Source: Desulfuromonadaceae bacterium (GTDB lineage Bacteria > Desulfobacterota > Desulfuromonadia > Geobacterales > Pseudopelobacteraceae). Taken from it: a stretch of 64,000 nucleotides of DNA. The notes below the pieces were generated by a model. That model was not told the DNA's origin. It saw only the letters and a list, made by a program, of their open reading frames with translations, and did not search any database. This document shows, piece by piece, positions 16,843 through 26,554 of the stretch. The position numbers and the translations under genes are program-made. Numbering within the stretch: the stretch's first letter is position 1; the number at the start of each line of letters is the position of its first letter. The DNA lies in assembly GCA_028681335.1 (NCBI GenBank), contig JAQUIT010000017.1, positions 1 through 64,000 on the forward strand, given 5' to 3'.

Positions 16843-18090
16843 TTAAGCAAGTCTGTCAGCATAAAGGGGGAATTTTTTCATCAAGCCGTTCACCTGCAGC
16901 TTTATTGCTTCCAGTTTTTGGTCGTTCCCGATATTTGCTAAAGCATCGGCAATAAATCCGGCGACCTGATCCATTTCGGCCTCTTTCAGTCCGTGGGAAG
17001 TGCAGGCCGGAGTTCCGATCCGTACGCCGGAGGTCACAAATGGAGAACGCGTCTCAAACGGTACGGTATTTTTGTTGACCGTGATACCAGCCTTATCCAG
17101 CGCTTCTTCCGCCGCCTTACCGGTTATCTCCGAACCAGAAAAGTTAATCAACATGAGATGGTTATCGGTACCGCCGCTCGTCAGTTTAAAACCGCGCTCT
17201 ATAAGCGCCCCTGAAAGAGCCTTGGCATTTTTGACGACCTGCTGCTGATAGATTGTAAACTCCGGCTGCAGAGCTTCTTTAAAAGCTACCGCCTTAGCAG
17301 CAATAACATGCATAAGCGGCCCACCCTGAATACCAGGGAAGATCTGCGAGTTTATTGTCTTGGCAAATTCCTCACGGCAGAGAATCATGCCGCCACGAGG
17401 TCCACGCAAAGTTTTGTGGGTAGTTGTCGTAACAAACTCGGCATACGGAACCGGACTTGGGTGAACCCCGGCGGCGACCAGACCGGCAATATGAGCCATA
17501 TCAACCATGACTTTTGCCCCGACCTTGTCAGCAATCGCTCTAAAAGCAGGAAAATCAATGATTCTTGGATAGGCGCTGGCACCGACAACAATCATTGTGG
17601 GTTTATGTGTAAGTGCCAGGCGCTCAACTTCTTCATAGTCTATAGTTTCCGTCTCCTGTGAAACTCCGTACGGAACAACAGTAAACAGCTTACCAGAGAA
17701 ATTAACCGGGCTGCCGTGAGTAAGATGACCTCCATGCGCAAGGTTCATCCCGAGAATCGTATCACCAGGCTTGCATGCAGCAAAGTAGACAGCCATATTA
17801 GCCTGAGAGCCCGCATGTGGCTGGACGTTGGCATGTTCAGCGCCAAACAGTTCCTTGGCACGCTCAATGGCCAACTGTTCTACGACATCAACATGCTCGC
17901 AGCCGCCATAATAACGCTTTCCGGGGTAACCTTCAGCATATTTGTTGGTCATAATCGAACTCTGTGCTTCCATAACCGCTTCCGAAACAAAGTTTTCGGA
18001 GGCAATCAGTTCTAGATTATATTCCTGTCGCTCCGTTTCATGGCGGATGGCTTCTGCTACCTGGGGATCAAATGTGGAAAGGACAGACAT
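16843..18090 (-). CDS. glyA: Serine hydroxymethyltransferase
   Basis: PLP enzyme interconverting serine and glycine with tetrahydrofolate, the main source of one-carbon units. Seen: [21 protein letters not shown] near the start, [18 protein letters not shown], and the Schiff-base lysine in [14 protein letters not shown]; the C-terminus is normal. I set the start at ATG 18090 (415 residues) because AGGAGAACCC sits just upstream and the protein then begins at the usual family position; the open frame extends 20 codons further without support. It follows rpiB and is closed by a terminator. Confidence 0.97.
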   Translation of the reverse strand: MSVLSTFDPQVAEAIRHETERQEYNLELIASENFVSEAVMEAQSSIMTNKYAEGYPGKRYYGGCEHVDVVEQLAIERAKELFGAEHANVQPHAGSQANMAVYFAACKPGDTILGMNLAHGGHLTHGSPVNFSGKLFTVVPYGVSQETETIDYEEVERLALTHKPTMIVVGASAYPRIIDFPAFRAIADKVGAKVMVDMAHIAGLVAAGVHPSPVPYAEFVTTTTHKTLRGPRGGMILCREEFAKTINSQIFPGIQGGPLMHVIAAKAVAFKEALQPEFTIYQQQVVKNAKALSGALIERGFKLTSGGTDNHLMLINFSGSEITGKAAEEALDKAGITVNKNTVPFETRSPFVTSGVRIGTPACTSHGLKEAEMDQVAGFIADALANIGNDQKLEAIKLQVNGLMKKFPLYADRLA

Positions 18091-18131
18091 GGGTTCTCCT
18101 TGTAAAAGTTCTTTTCTTTCATGACATCTTG

Positions 18132-18170
18132 CAAACAACAAACGGGACACATGCCGTAGCAGGTCCCGCC
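18132..18170 (-). terminator. Terminator-like hairpin between rpiB and glyA
   Basis: Minus strand reads CGGGAC-loop-GTCCCG (pairing 18143-18148 with 18163-18168), followed by TTTGTTGTTTGC. The stem is six pairs with a 14-base loop and the T-tract is interrupted, so it may be a partial terminator or attenuator that lowers read-through from the fatty-acid operon into glyA. Confidence 0.45.
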
Positions 18171-18205
18171 TGTGGGTATAAAAATATTATCAAGACTCTT
18201 TACTG

Positions 18206-18649
18206 CTAGGAATACTTCTGTTCAAGCGCTGTTATCTTGTCCAGGCGTCCCTGATGCCGGCCCCCTTCAAATGTCGCATCAAGCCATGCACCAACCAGAT
18301 CACAGGCTTTCTGCTCATCAAGGACACGGCCGCCAAGAACAAGTATATTGGCATTATTGTGCTCTTTAGCCATACGAGCCATAAACACATCTGTCACCAG
18401 TGCTGCACGAATTCCAGGAATCTTGTTAGCGGTGATCGACATTCCAATTCCGGTCCCACAAATAAGAATCCCTAATTCTGCTTCTCCAGCAATCACTGTC
18501 TCAGCGACTTTCTGACCGAAATCAGGGTAATCTACAGAAGCATCACTGTTAGTTCCCGCGTCCTCTACTTCATAGCCTCTGCGCTTCAGGTAACTGTTAA
18601 GGGCAGTTTTGAGGGCTAAACCTCCATGATCACTTCCGATAATAATCAT
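18206..18649 (-). CDS. rpiB: Ribose-5-phosphate isomerase B
   Basis: Interconverts ribose-5-phosphate and ribulose-5-phosphate in the pentose phosphate pathway. The 147 residues are typical of RpiB (LacAB family) and unrelated to RpiA. Motifs: IIGSDHGGLALK at the N-terminus, DAGTNSDASVDYPDFG, the active-site cysteine in LICGTGIGMSITANK, and ARMAKEHNNANILVLGGR. GGAGGGG precedes the ATG. It is 14 bases downstream of the fabF stop, so it probably shares the fab transcript. Confidence 0.96.
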   Translation of the reverse strand: MIIIGSDHGGLALKTALNSYLKRRGYEVEDAGTNSDASVDYPDFGQKVAETVIAGEAELGILICGTGIGMSITANKIPGIRAALVTDVFMARMAKEHNNANILVLGGRVLDEQKACDLVGAWLDATFEGGRHQGRLDKITALEQKYS

Positions 18650-18663
18650 TGTAAACGCCCCTC

Positions 18664-19896
18664 CTACAGTTTTTTGAAAAGAAGGGTAGCATTCGTACCG
18701 CCAAACCCGAAGTTATTGCTCATGGCATACTCAACCTTTGCTTCCCGGGCGGTATTGGGGACATAATCAAGATCGCATTCCGGATCCGGATCGGTGTAAT
18801 TGATTGTGGGAGGAACAACTCCCTTGTCCATTGCCATAAGGGTGTAAACGGCTTCTATACCGCCAGCTGCACCAAGAAGATGTCCGGTCATTGATTTAGT
18901 TGAAGAGACCATCATCTTCTTTGCATGATCACCAAATACGCTCTTAATGGCCATGGATTCGTACATATCACCTATTGGAGTGGACGTACCGTGCGCATTA
19001 ATGTAGGAGACCTGCTCAGGGGAAACACCGGCATTTTTAAGTGCCATTTTCATCGCCCGCGCCCCGCCTTCTCCACCCGGCGCCGGTGCGGTGAGATGAT
19101 ATGCGTCACCAGTCAAACCATACCCAACAATCTCGGCATAAATTTTGGCTCCACGGGCTTTGGCTGATTCGTACTCCTCAAGAATAACAATCCCGGCACC
19201 TTCACCCATGACAAAGCCATCCCGATTCTTGTCGAACGGGCGTGATGCGGTTGCAGGATCGTCATTTCTGTCGGAAAGGGCCTTCATAGCGGCAAAGCCG
19301 CCAATTCCGAGGGGAGTAATGACCGACTCAGTTCCTCCGGCTATCATGGCGTCAGCATCACCACGTTTGATGATATGGTAGGCGTCGCCAATTGAATGCG
19401 TACTGGTTGCACACGCTGAGACAGAAGAAACATTTGGACCCTTGGCTCCATATCTAATAGAGATGTGACCGGGAGCAAGATTGATTATCAACATAGGTAT
19501 AAAGAACGGAGAGATTTTCTTTGGGCCGGATTCAAGCAGCAGCGTATGATAGCGCTCGATTGTCGGTAGGCCACCAAGACCGGCACCAACAAGAACCCCG
19601 ACTCGCTCTGCATTGTCATCATTAATCACCAGACCGGAGTCTTCCATTGCATAATGAGCTGCAGCAAGGCCGTACTGAATAAAAAGATCCATCTTCTTGA
19701 TCTCTTTTTTATCGATATACTCTTCTGCATTGAAATCGGCAACCTCACCAGCAATCTTGACCGGCATATCGCTCGTATCGAAACGGGTAATCAAACCTAT
19801 ACCGGACTTACCTGAGGTGAGGGCGTCCCAGTTTTTGGCATTTCCGCATCCAAGTGGTGAAACAGCTCCAACGCCAGTAATTACTACTCTTCTCAT
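18664..19896 (-). CDS. fabF: 3-oxoacyl-[acyl-carrier-protein] synthase II
   Basis: Condensing enzyme that elongates acyl-ACP with malonyl-ACP. The catalytic triad is visible: Cys in [15 protein letters not shown], His in [11 protein letters not shown], and His in [13 protein letters not shown]. The N-terminus [16 protein letters not shown] is diagnostic. I prefer ATG 19896 (410 residues), which has GGAG nine bases upstream, over an in-frame ATG at 19911 lacking a site. It follows acpP with a hairpin between the genes and belongs to the plsX-fabH-fabD-fabG-acpP-fabF cluster. Confidence 0.97.
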   Translation of the reverse strand: MRRVVITGVGAVSPLGCGNAKNWDALTSGKSGIGLITRFDTSDMPVKIAGEVADFNAEEYIDKKEIKKMDLFIQYGLAAAHYAMEDSGLVINDDNAERVGVLVGAGLGGLPTIERYHTLLLESGPKKISPFFIPMLIINLAPGHISIRYGAKGPNVSSVSACATSTHSIGDAYHIIKRGDADAMIAGGTESVITPLGIGGFAAMKALSDRNDDPATASRPFDKNRDGFVMGEGAGIVILEEYESAKARGAKIYAEIVGYGLTGDAYHLTAPAPGGEGGARAMKMALKNAGVSPEQVSYINAHGTSTPIGDMYESMAIKSVFGDHAKKMMVSSTKSMTGHLLGAAGGIEAVYTLMAMDKGVVPPTINYTDPDPECDLDYVPNTAREAKVEYAMSNNFGFGGTNATLLFKKL

Positions 19897-19939
19897 GATA
19901 GATGGCTCCATATAACAACAGTTTCAATTATAGCAAATG

Positions 19940-19968
19940 AAAAGAGAGGGGGCTTTCGCCCCCCCCGG
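19940..19968 (-). terminator. G+C-rich hairpin between acpP and fabF
   Basis: Minus strand reads GGGGGC-GAAA-GCCCCC followed by TCTCTTTTCATTT: a perfect six-base stem with a GNRA loop and a T-rich tail. It lies right after the acpP stop. Because fabF follows in the same direction, partial termination could raise acpP message over fabF message, as ACP is needed in large excess. Confidence 0.6.
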
Positions 19969-19978
19969 TTGTGTGATT

Positions 19979-20212
19979 TCAGCTGTGCTCGGTAATGTAC
20001 TCGATAGCATCATTCACCGTCTGGATTTTTTCGGCATCTTCGTCAGGAATCTCGATATCAAACTCTTCTTCAAGAGCCATAACCAGTTCAACAGTGTCAA
20101 GAGAATCTGCACCAAGATCATCCATAAAAGAGGACTCTGTCAAAACCTGAGCTTCTTCGACTCCAAGCTGCTCTGCTACAATTTCTTTCACCCGCTTTGC
20201 AATATCAGACAT
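19979..20212 (-). CDS. acpP: Acyl carrier protein
   Basis: Small acidic carrier of acyl chains during fatty-acid synthesis. 77 residues. The phosphopantetheine attachment serine is in [19 protein letters not shown], and the C-terminal helix reads [30 protein letters not shown] precedes the ATG. It lies between fabG and fabF in the fab cluster, with 131 bases to fabG in which I see no further gene. Confidence 0.98.
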   Translation of the reverse strand: MSDIAKRVKEIVAEQLGVEEAQVLTESSFMDDLGADSLDTVELVMALEEEFDIEIPDEDAEKIQTVNDAIEYITEHS

Positions 20213-20343
20213 CTCTCACCTCCATGTGTTTTTAAACCTTTTCAGGTTTCGTGTGTAAATCTTTGTGCTTAATTAAGCATGAAATCTTTAAATGTCAATC
20301 GATATTTGTCCACATACGCATACATCTATATATCCATACAAGA

Positions 20344-21081
20344 TTACATATACATTCCACCATTTACCGACAGCACCTGACCGGTTATGTAGCCCGCCTG
20401 TGGAGAAATCAGAAAACTGACGGCATGAGCAATATCATCAACTGAGCCAAGACGCTCCATCGGAATAGTCTGCAGAAGAGCTTCACGTCCCTTTTCAGGC
20501 AGATCGGCTGTCATATCGGTTTCAATAAAACCTGGCGCCACGGCATTGACAGTAATATTACGCTTTGCCAGCTCACGCGCTGCAGACTTTGTTAAACCAA
20601 ACAGTCCGGCTTTACTGGCACAGTAGTTTGCCTGACCGGGGTTACCCATTTCGCCAACAACGGAGCTGATATTTATCACACGCCCGTAGCGGGCCTTGGT
20701 CATGATCTTGGAGGCTTCACGCAGACAGAGGAAAGAACCTTTTAGATTAGTATCCAGAACTGAATCCCAGTCATTATCCTTCATCCGCATCATAAGCCCG
20801 TCTTTTGTTATACCGGCATTATTTACCAGGATATCAAGCCTTCCCTGCTCGGCTACAATTTTTTTAAAAAGAACTTCAACTTCGGCAGAGTTTGTAACGT
20901 CAAGTTTGACCGCCAGACCAGCTCCGCCCTGCGCAGTAATAGCGGCAACAGTCGCCTCTGCACCAGCCTCGGACGTAGCGGTAGCAACCACAAATATACC
21001 TTCTGCAGCAAGCTTGAGCGAGATGGCCTGTCCTATACCACGCGAAGCACCGGTTACCAGAGCGACCTGACCTTTCATCAT
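20344..21081 (-). CDS. fabG: 3-oxoacyl-[acyl-carrier-protein] reductase
   Basis: NADPH-dependent ketoreductase of fatty-acid elongation, a short-chain dehydrogenase of 245 residues. Seen: cofactor motif VTGASRGIGQAI, NNAGITKDGLMMRM, the catalytic serine in INISSVVGEMGNPGQ and the Tyr-Lys pair in ANYCASKAGLFGL. The C-terminus SVNGGMYM is typical. It starts ATGATG over the fabD stop (21078), with GGGGAG upstream, so translation is coupled to fabD. Confidence 0.97.
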   Translation of the reverse strand: MMKGQVALVTGASRGIGQAISLKLAAEGIFVVATATSEAGAEATVAAITAQGGAGLAVKLDVTNSAEVEVLFKKIVAEQGRLDILVNNAGITKDGLMMRMKDNDWDSVLDTNLKGSFLCLREASKIMTKARYGRVINISSVVGEMGNPGQANYCASKAGLFGLTKSAARELAKRNITVNAVAPGFIETDMTADLPEKGREALLQTIPMERLGSVDDIAHAVSFLISPQAGYITGQVLSVNGGMYM

Positions 21082-22010
21082 ACATTCTCCCCGACATTTT
21101 TTATACCAGCAACATCTTCTGCATTAGACAGGGCCGCATCTTTGTTGATCCTTTTAACCAATCCACATAACACCTTACCAGGACCAAGCTCAATATACTT
21201 TGTAACACCAAGTGAGCTCATTGTGTTCACTGACTGTTCCCACAGCACAGGAGAGCAGACCTGCGTAACCAGCAGAGGCTTTACCCGATCTTTATCACTG
21301 TTGGGGGCGGCATCGGCATTTGCAATGACAGGGATGCTCATATCATGTACGGCAACCTTATCCAGCACGACCGCCAGACGATCCGCAGCCGGTTGCATCA
21401 GTGCACAATGAAAGGGGGCGCTGACCGGCAGCAACATGGCTTTTCTAAAGCCGCGAGCCTTTGCAATTTCAATGGCACGAGCAACAGCCGTAACTGAGCC
21501 TGCTATAACGATCTGACCTGGAGAATTAAAATTGGCAGGTGAAACAACCTCGCCTGCAGCGGCTTCACGGCAGATCTCTTCAAGCACATCCCGCTCAACA
21601 CCGAGCATGGCTGCCATTGTTCCTGTGCCAACCGGCACGGCCTCCTGCATGAAAGTTCCACGGGCGCGTACCGTTTTCACCGCATCACTAAAGGAGATTG
21701 CTCCTGCGCAGACCAGCGCCGAATACTCACCAAGTGAATGACCTGCAACATAATCGGCTTTAAGTCCCGTTTCCTGCTGAAGAACTTTCAGGACCGCAAT
21801 ACTTGCCGTCAGTATAGCTGGCTGTGTATTGGCGGTCATCTTGAGATCGGCGTCGCTCCCAGAGAAGCATAATTCAGACAACTTGAACCCAAGGGCCTCG
21901 TCTGCCTCCTCGAAAAACTGACGCGCTACAGGAAACGTATCGGCTAATTCCTTTCCCATACCTGGGTACTGGGAACCTTGGCCCGGAAATATAAATGCAG
22001 TCTTAGACAT
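21078..22010 (-). CDS. fabD: Malonyl-CoA-acyl carrier protein transacylase
   Basis: Transfers malonyl from CoA to ACP, supplying the extender unit. 310 residues, starting KTAFIFPGQGSQYPGMGKEL. The nucleophile elbow GHSLGEYSALVCAGA carries the active-site serine, and SAPFHCALMQPAA carries the catalytic histidine region. GAAGGA precedes the ATG. It lies between fabH and fabG in the cluster. Confidence 0.97.
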   Translation of the reverse strand: MSKTAFIFPGQGSQYPGMGKELADTFPVARQFFEEADEALGFKLSELCFSGSDADLKMTANTQPAILTASIAVLKVLQQETGLKADYVAGHSLGEYSALVCAGAISFSDAVKTVRARGTFMQEAVPVGTGTMAAMLGVERDVLEEICREAAAGEVVSPANFNSPGQIVIAGSVTAVARAIEIAKARGFRKAMLLPVSAPFHCALMQPAADRLAVVLDKVAVHDMSIPVIANADAAPNSDKDRVKPLLVTQVCSPVLWEQSVNTMSSLGVTKYIELGPGKVLCGLVKRINKDAALSNAEDVAGIKNVGENV

Positions 22011-22046
22011 GTAAACATCCTTCTTTTACGTTAAAATTGAGCACTG

Positions 22047-23027
22047 CTACCAGTTAATGAGCGCAGATCCGTAGGTAAATCCGCCTCCGAAAGCCACCAC
22101 CAGAAGCTTGTTATCAGGTTTGAGAAGACCTTGGCGGTTTGCCTCATCCAGCGCAATCGGAATTGATGCTGAAGATGTGTTGCCATACTTTTCCAGATTG
22201 GTGAACAATCGGTCGGCACCAAGTCCGAGCCGCTTTGCCGTTGCATCAATGATACGGCGATTGGCCTGATGCGGGATCATGAGAGTAAGGTCAGATGCGG
22301 ACAAGCCGTTGGCATCCAGGGCTTTCACTGCAGCCTCCTCCATGCTACGGACAGCGTGCTTGAACACATCATTCCCTTCCATCTTCAGATAGATCAGCCG
22401 TTCATCGATCGTACGGCTGTTTGTCGCCGGATTACGACTGCCGCTTCCCGGTTGATAGAGGAGATTCCAGTATGATCCATTGCTGAAAGTATGGGTTGAA
22501 AGCAGGGAATGGTCACCATCAGAAGCTTCAAGCACAACTGCACCCGCACCGTCACCAAACAGAACGCAGGTATTGCGATCCTGCCAATCGACAATACGTG
22601 ACAACACCTCAGCGCCAATCACAAGAATCTTCCGCGCGGCACCAGAGCGAATGTATTTTTCGGCAATTGACAAACCAAAGATAAAACCAGAGCACGCCGC
22701 TGAAAGATCAAATGCGGTTGCATTGGTAGCACCCAAAAGGTCCTGAACAATACATGCTGTTGAGGGGAAAGGGAAATCCGGGGTAACGGTACCAAGAATG
22801 ATCAGGTCAATTTCTTCAGGATGAACACCGGCCATTTCCATGGCACGACGACCGGCTTCGGCGGCAAAGGTTGAAGTATATTCACCTTCAACAGCAATGC
22901 GTCTTTCCTTGATTCCTGTTCTGGTAGTAATCCATTCGTCACTGGTATCGACCAGCTGTTCGAGTTCAGTATTAGTGAGAATTTTCCCGGGCAGAGCAGA
23001 GCCGGTTCCGGCAATTCTGACATTCAC
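22047..23027 (-). CDS. fabH: 3-oxoacyl-[acyl-carrier-protein] synthase III
   Basis: Initiates fatty-acid synthesis by condensing acetyl-CoA with malonyl-ACP. Catalytic residues visible: Cys in DLSAACSGFIFGLSIA, His in LMIPHQANRRIID, Asn in EKYGNTSSASIPIAL. TGSALPGK and TRTGIKERRIA mark the N-terminus. I set the start at GTG 23027 (326 residues): GGAG lies eight bases upstream and the resulting N-terminus matches the family, whereas the longer frame overlaps plsX. It lies 20 bases after plsX. Confidence 0.96.
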   Translation of the reverse strand: MNVRIAGTGSALPGKILTNTELEQLVDTSDEWITTRTGIKERRIAVEGEYTSTFAAEAGRRAMEMAGVHPEEIDLIILGTVTPDFPFPSTACIVQDLLGATNATAFDLSAACSGFIFGLSIAEKYIRSGAARKILVIGAEVLSRIVDWQDRNTCVLFGDGAGAVVLEASDGDHSLLSTHTFSNGSYWNLLYQPGSGSRNPATNSRTIDERLIYLKMEGNDVFKHAVRSMEEAAVKALDANGLSASDLTLMIPHQANRRIIDATAKRLGLGADRLFTNLEKYGNTSSASIPIALDEANRQGLLKPDNKLLVVAFGGGFTYGSALINW

Positions 23028-23046
23028 GATTGATTCTCCATTTACT

Positions 23047-24099
23047 TTATTCAGGGATGGAAGGCACGCTCTCATTACGCATCAAAACAGAATGATTTTC
23101 AGACAATTTTTCGGCTACATGTTCTGACACACCGTTTTTTGCGTATTCATGGGCAAAACGAATCGCATTTTTGATCGCCTTGACATTAGAACCGCCATGA
23201 CAGATCATACCGACACCGTTGATCCCCAGCAATGGCGCACCGCCGTATTCAGCGTAGTCGACAATCTTCTTGAAACGGCCGAACGCACCACGCACAAACA
23301 GATAACCGACCTTGGAGATCCAGCTCTTGACAATCTCCCTTTTCAGCATTCTGCCCGCGGCATCCGCCAGCCCTTCTGAAAGCTTAAGAACAATATTCCC
23401 AACAAAACCGTCACAGACTACGACATCAACTGCTCCGGCAAAAATATCGCGACCCTCGATATATCCGCAATAATTGAGAGATGTTTTGCGCAGGACAGCA
23501 TTGGTTTCCCTGGTCAGCTCGTTCCCTTTTGAATCTTCTTCTCCATTGGAGAGCAGGCCAACTTTCGGCGAAGGGACTCCCATGGCATAACGAGCATAAA
23601 CTTCACCCATAATGGCAAACTGAACGAGATGTAGCGGCTTGCAATCCACATTACCGCCTACATCCAAAACCAGAGTTTGTCCTTTAAGAGTGGGAAAGAG
23701 CTGAGCGATTGCCGGACGTTCGATCCCTTTAATCCGTTTCAGGACAAACATACCTGATGCCATTGTAGCACCGGAGTTCCCGGCACTAACAGCAGCACAG
23801 GCATGGCCGTCCTTTACGAGTTCAAAAGCACGACGCACGGAAGAGTCACGCTTCTTACGCACCGCATCTGAAGCAGAGTCATGCATGCCGACAACTTCGC
23901 TTGCATGGAAAATATCGATATCAAGCCCGTTGACGGCATACTTGGCGAGCTCGTTTTCGATGCGGACACGGTCTCCGACAAGTGTAACCGACAGGCCGAA
24001 TTCACGACAGGCAGCGACAGCACCTTCAACTTCAATAACAGGTGCATTATCACCACCCATTGCGTCAACGGCAACTCTCATCTGGTTCGGGAGTGTCAC
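23047..24099 (-). CDS. plsX: Phosphate acyltransferase PlsX
   Basis: Makes acyl-phosphate from acyl-ACP for phospholipid synthesis (PlsX/PlsY route). 350 residues. Motifs: [12 protein letters not shown] at the N-terminus, [28 protein letters not shown] text in [17 protein letters not shown], and [15 protein letters not shown]. The start codon is GTG at 24099; an ATG six codons later is possible, and neither has a strong ribosome site. Upstream rpmF and DUF177 form the conserved cassette seen across many bacteria. Confidence 0.96.
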   Translation of the reverse strand: MTLPNQMRVAVDAMGGDNAPVIEVEGAVAACREFGLSVTLVGDRVRIENELAKYAVNGLDIDIFHASEVVGMHDSASDAVRKKRDSSVRRAFELVKDGHACAAVSAGNSGATMASGMFVLKRIKGIERPAIAQLFPTLKGQTLVLDVGGNVDCKPLHLVQFAIMGEVYARYAMGVPSPKVGLLSNGEEDSKGNELTRETNAVLRKTSLNYCGYIEGRDIFAGAVDVVVCDGFVGNIVLKLSEGLADAAGRMLKREIVKSWISKVGYLFVRGAFGRFKKIVDYAEYGGAPLLGINGVGMICHGGSNVKAIKNAIRFAHEYAKNGVSEHVAEKLSENHSVLMRNESVPSIPE

Positions 24100-24111
24100 G
24101 AGATCAGCTCT

Positions 24112-24300
24112 CTAGGCTTGCGCTGCGGAAAGGTCGATAACCTCTTTACCCTTGTACGTTCCACAGGCAAGACAGGTACGATGCGGCAGCTTTGCTGCTT
24201 TGCATTGAGGACAGATGGATAGTGACGGGGTTGTTAAAAAATCGTGAGCCCTTCTCATATTCTTACGTGATTTGGATGTTTTTTTCTTGGGTACAGCCAT
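24112..24300 (-). CDS. rpmF: 50S ribosomal protein L32
   Basis: Small ribosomal protein of 62 residues, beginning [20 protein letters not shown]. It carries four cysteines in CPQCKAAKL and CLACGTYKG, so this is the zinc-binding (C+) form of L32. AAGGAG precedes the ATG. Position between DUF177 and plsX is the conserved order. Confidence 0.98.
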   Translation of the reverse strand: MAVPKKKTSKSRKNMRRAHDFLTTPSLSICPQCKAAKLPHRTCLACGTYKGKEVIDLSAAQA

Positions 24301-24345
24301 GGTGTTTCTCCTTTTTCTGGTGATACACGTTTTCGTGCCACCGTT

Positions 24346-24900
24346 CTATTTTCTGGTTACTTTAAAATCCTTTAGCGCACTGAAAGTAAGCGTTACAGGT
24401 TCTTTGCTGCATGAACAACTGGAAATATTCAAATCGATACCGCACTCATGGCACAGCCCCTTGCATGAGTCACTACAGAGAGGTTTTAATGGAATCTCCA
24501 TTGCTACCTGTTCCTCAATTTCATGAGTCAGATCAATTTCATCTCCGGAGTATGTAGAAGAGAGCAGATCCATTTCGCCAAGCTCAAGTTCATCTTCGTC
24601 TGAAGAGGTGATTACCTCCCCTTTCCGGAAAAAAATAGTGAAGTTGGTATCAACAAACGACGGATAATCTGCGAGACAACGGGAACATGCCAGAGCCAGT
24701 GGGGCAGTGATTCTGCCGGTAACTCGTATATTCTCATATTCACGGGTAACAGTCATATCTCCTTGAATATTGCCGGTGATAGAGCAGTTTTTGTCATTCT
24801 GCATACTTGCAAGAAGAGGAAAAGTCTCTACAGGTTCATCGAAATGTATCGAAACCGGTACATCTTTTATGTGGTCTACAACAATTTTCACACGCACCAT
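24346..24900 (-). CDS. DUF177 (YceD-family) protein
   Basis: A protein of about 184 residues matching the DUF177/YceD family, which is nearly always encoded immediately before rpmF and is implicated in 23S rRNA accumulation. Seen: IRVTGRITAPLALACSRCLADY, EEQVAMEIPLKPLCSDSCKG, and a cysteine-rich tail LCHECGIDLN plus SSCSC, resembling a small metal-binding motif. Start choice is uncertain: ATG 24900 has no clear ribosome site; an upstream TTG (24909) is equally weak. Confidence 0.88.
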   Translation of the reverse strand: MVRVKIVVDHIKDVPVSIHFDEPVETFPLLASMQNDKNCSITGNIQGDMTVTREYENIRVTGRITAPLALACSRCLADYPSFVDTNFTIFFRKGEVITSSDEDELELGEMDLLSSTYSGDEIDLTHEIEEQVAMEIPLKPLCSDSCKGLCHECGIDLNISSCSCSKEPVTLTFSALKDFKVTRK

Positions 24901-24968
24901 CCGAGACAAAAGCGATTACAAATTTAAAGCAAGTCAGTATAAAGAATATGCCTGAATTGTCAAGAAAT

Positions 24969-26468
24969 TTACTGACTATTAGAATTACACCGGCCGTAGC
25001 TTTCCAGCTGGGCACAAATATGAGCAGCAAGATCATGAGCAACCATGTCCCAAGTGAAGCGCCAGCCCCAATTACCGAAGGCTGCACCAGGAACATTCAT
25101 GCGGGCCTCACTTCCCAACTGAAACAGATCCTGAAGGGGTACAATTGCAGTATCTGCGACTGACATCAATACCAAACGAAGTATGCACTCGACGGTATCA
25201 TCATCCCCTCTTCCTCCAACATAGCCGTCCACTCGACTGCGTTGAGTATCTGAAAGGGAATTATACCAGCCAGCAGTCGTATCATTATCATGGGTTCCGG
25301 TATAGACCACGGATTTTTTTTGATGGTTATGCGGCAGATATGGATTCAATGGACCCGAATCAAACGCAAATTGCACTATTTTCATCCCGGGGAAATTATA
25401 TCTATCACGTAACGCGACGACCTCTGGCGTGATAACGCCAAGATCTTCGGCAATTATTGGCAAATTTCCGAGTGCGGCAAAGATAGTATCAAAGAGAGTT
25501 GTCCCTGGAGCATTAACCCAGGTACCATTAATGGCGGTCTTCTCCCCTGACGGAACTTGCCAGGCAGCTTCAAAACCGCGAAAATGGTCAACACGAATGA
25601 CATCAAAGAGTTCAAACATTGCTTGAAACCGCTCAATCCACCACGCATATTGATGCTGCCCCATCATTTCCCAGTCATACAGAGGGTTGCCCCACAACTG
25701 CCCGGTTGCACTGAAATAATCAGGCGGAACCCCTGCGACAACCGTCGGCTTACCCTTTGAATCAAGCAGAAACAGTTCGCGATGACTCCACACATCCGCA
25801 GAATCGTAGCCGACAAATATAGGGATGTCACCGATAACGGATATTCCCTTGCCGGCAGCATACTCCCTCAAGCTGCTCCATTGCCTGAAAAACTGCCACT
25901 GAATGTATTTCTGTACGCCAATATCAGCCCCCAGTTCAACGGAAGCTTTTTCATATTTCTCTGGAGTCAGGAGAGCAAAATCAGCCGGCCATTTATCCCA
26001 GGATTTTCCCTTGTACTTATGCTTCAGCGCCATAAAAAGCGCGTAGTTATGAAGCCATGTCGTTCTGTCGCAAAAATCCCAGAAATCCTGTTTGAGAGGA
26101 GCAGCTTCGTTCTTCAAAAAAGTGGTGCCTGCGGCCTTCAGCAGACCCATTTTCTTTTCATAAACCGCTTCAAAGTCGACACTTGAAACATTCGGACTAT
26201 CATTGTAGCAAACAACAGCAAGATCACCATCAAGTACAATCTGATCTAGATCAATCAGAAGCGGATTCCCTGCAAAAGCTGAAAAAGCTGAATAGGGAGA
26301 GTTACCGCACGCAGGCGGCGTAAGTGGCAGCACCTGCCAATAAGACATTCCCATGTCCGCCAGTAGATCAACAAAGCGACGGGCATCATTGCCCAGCGAA
26401 CCTATACCACCCGGCCCCGGCAATGATGTCGGATGCAACAGTACTCCACACCCCCGCTTGTCCAGCAT
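24969..26468 (-). CDS. malQ: 4-alpha-glucanotransferase (amylomaltase)
   Basis: GH77 enzyme that transfers maltooligosaccharide segments between alpha-1,4-glucans, used in glycogen and maltodextrin turnover. 499 residues. Motifs: GVLLHPTSLPGPGGIGSLG at the N-terminus; nucleophile Asp in DVIRVDHFRGFEAAW; acid/base Glu in IIAEDLGVITPEV; third carboxylate in TGTHDNDTTAGWY. It stands between DUF177 and a Ppx-type gene, apparently by itself. A GGGGGC sequence lies just upstream of the ATG. Confidence 0.97.
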   Translation of the reverse strand: MLDKRGCGVLLHPTSLPGPGGIGSLGNDARRFVDLLADMGMSYWQVLPLTPPACGNSPYSAFSAFAGNPLLIDLDQIVLDGDLAVVCYNDSPNVSSVDFEAVYEKKMGLLKAAGTTFLKNEAAPLKQDFWDFCDRTTWLHNYALFMALKHKYKGKSWDKWPADFALLTPEKYEKASVELGADIGVQKYIQWQFFRQWSSLREYAAGKGISVIGDIPIFVGYDSADVWSHRELFLLDSKGKPTVVAGVPPDYFSATGQLWGNPLYDWEMMGQHQYAWWIERFQAMFELFDVIRVDHFRGFEAAWQVPSGEKTAINGTWVNAPGTTLFDTIFAALGNLPIIAEDLGVITPEVVALRDRYNFPGMKIVQFAFDSGPLNPYLPHNHQKKSVVYTGTHDNDTTAGWYNSLSDTQRSRVDGYVGGRGDDDTVECILRLVLMSVADTAIVPLQDLFQLGSEARMNVPGAAFGNWGWRFTWDMVAHDLAAHICAQLESYGRCNSNSQ

Positions 26469-26554
26469 TTTGCCCCCAATGAACCTGTGGATTATTTAGC
26501 TTACGTCCGGATTTTTCAGAGAAAAGAAGAGCCCGTACCACACGACGAAACGCT

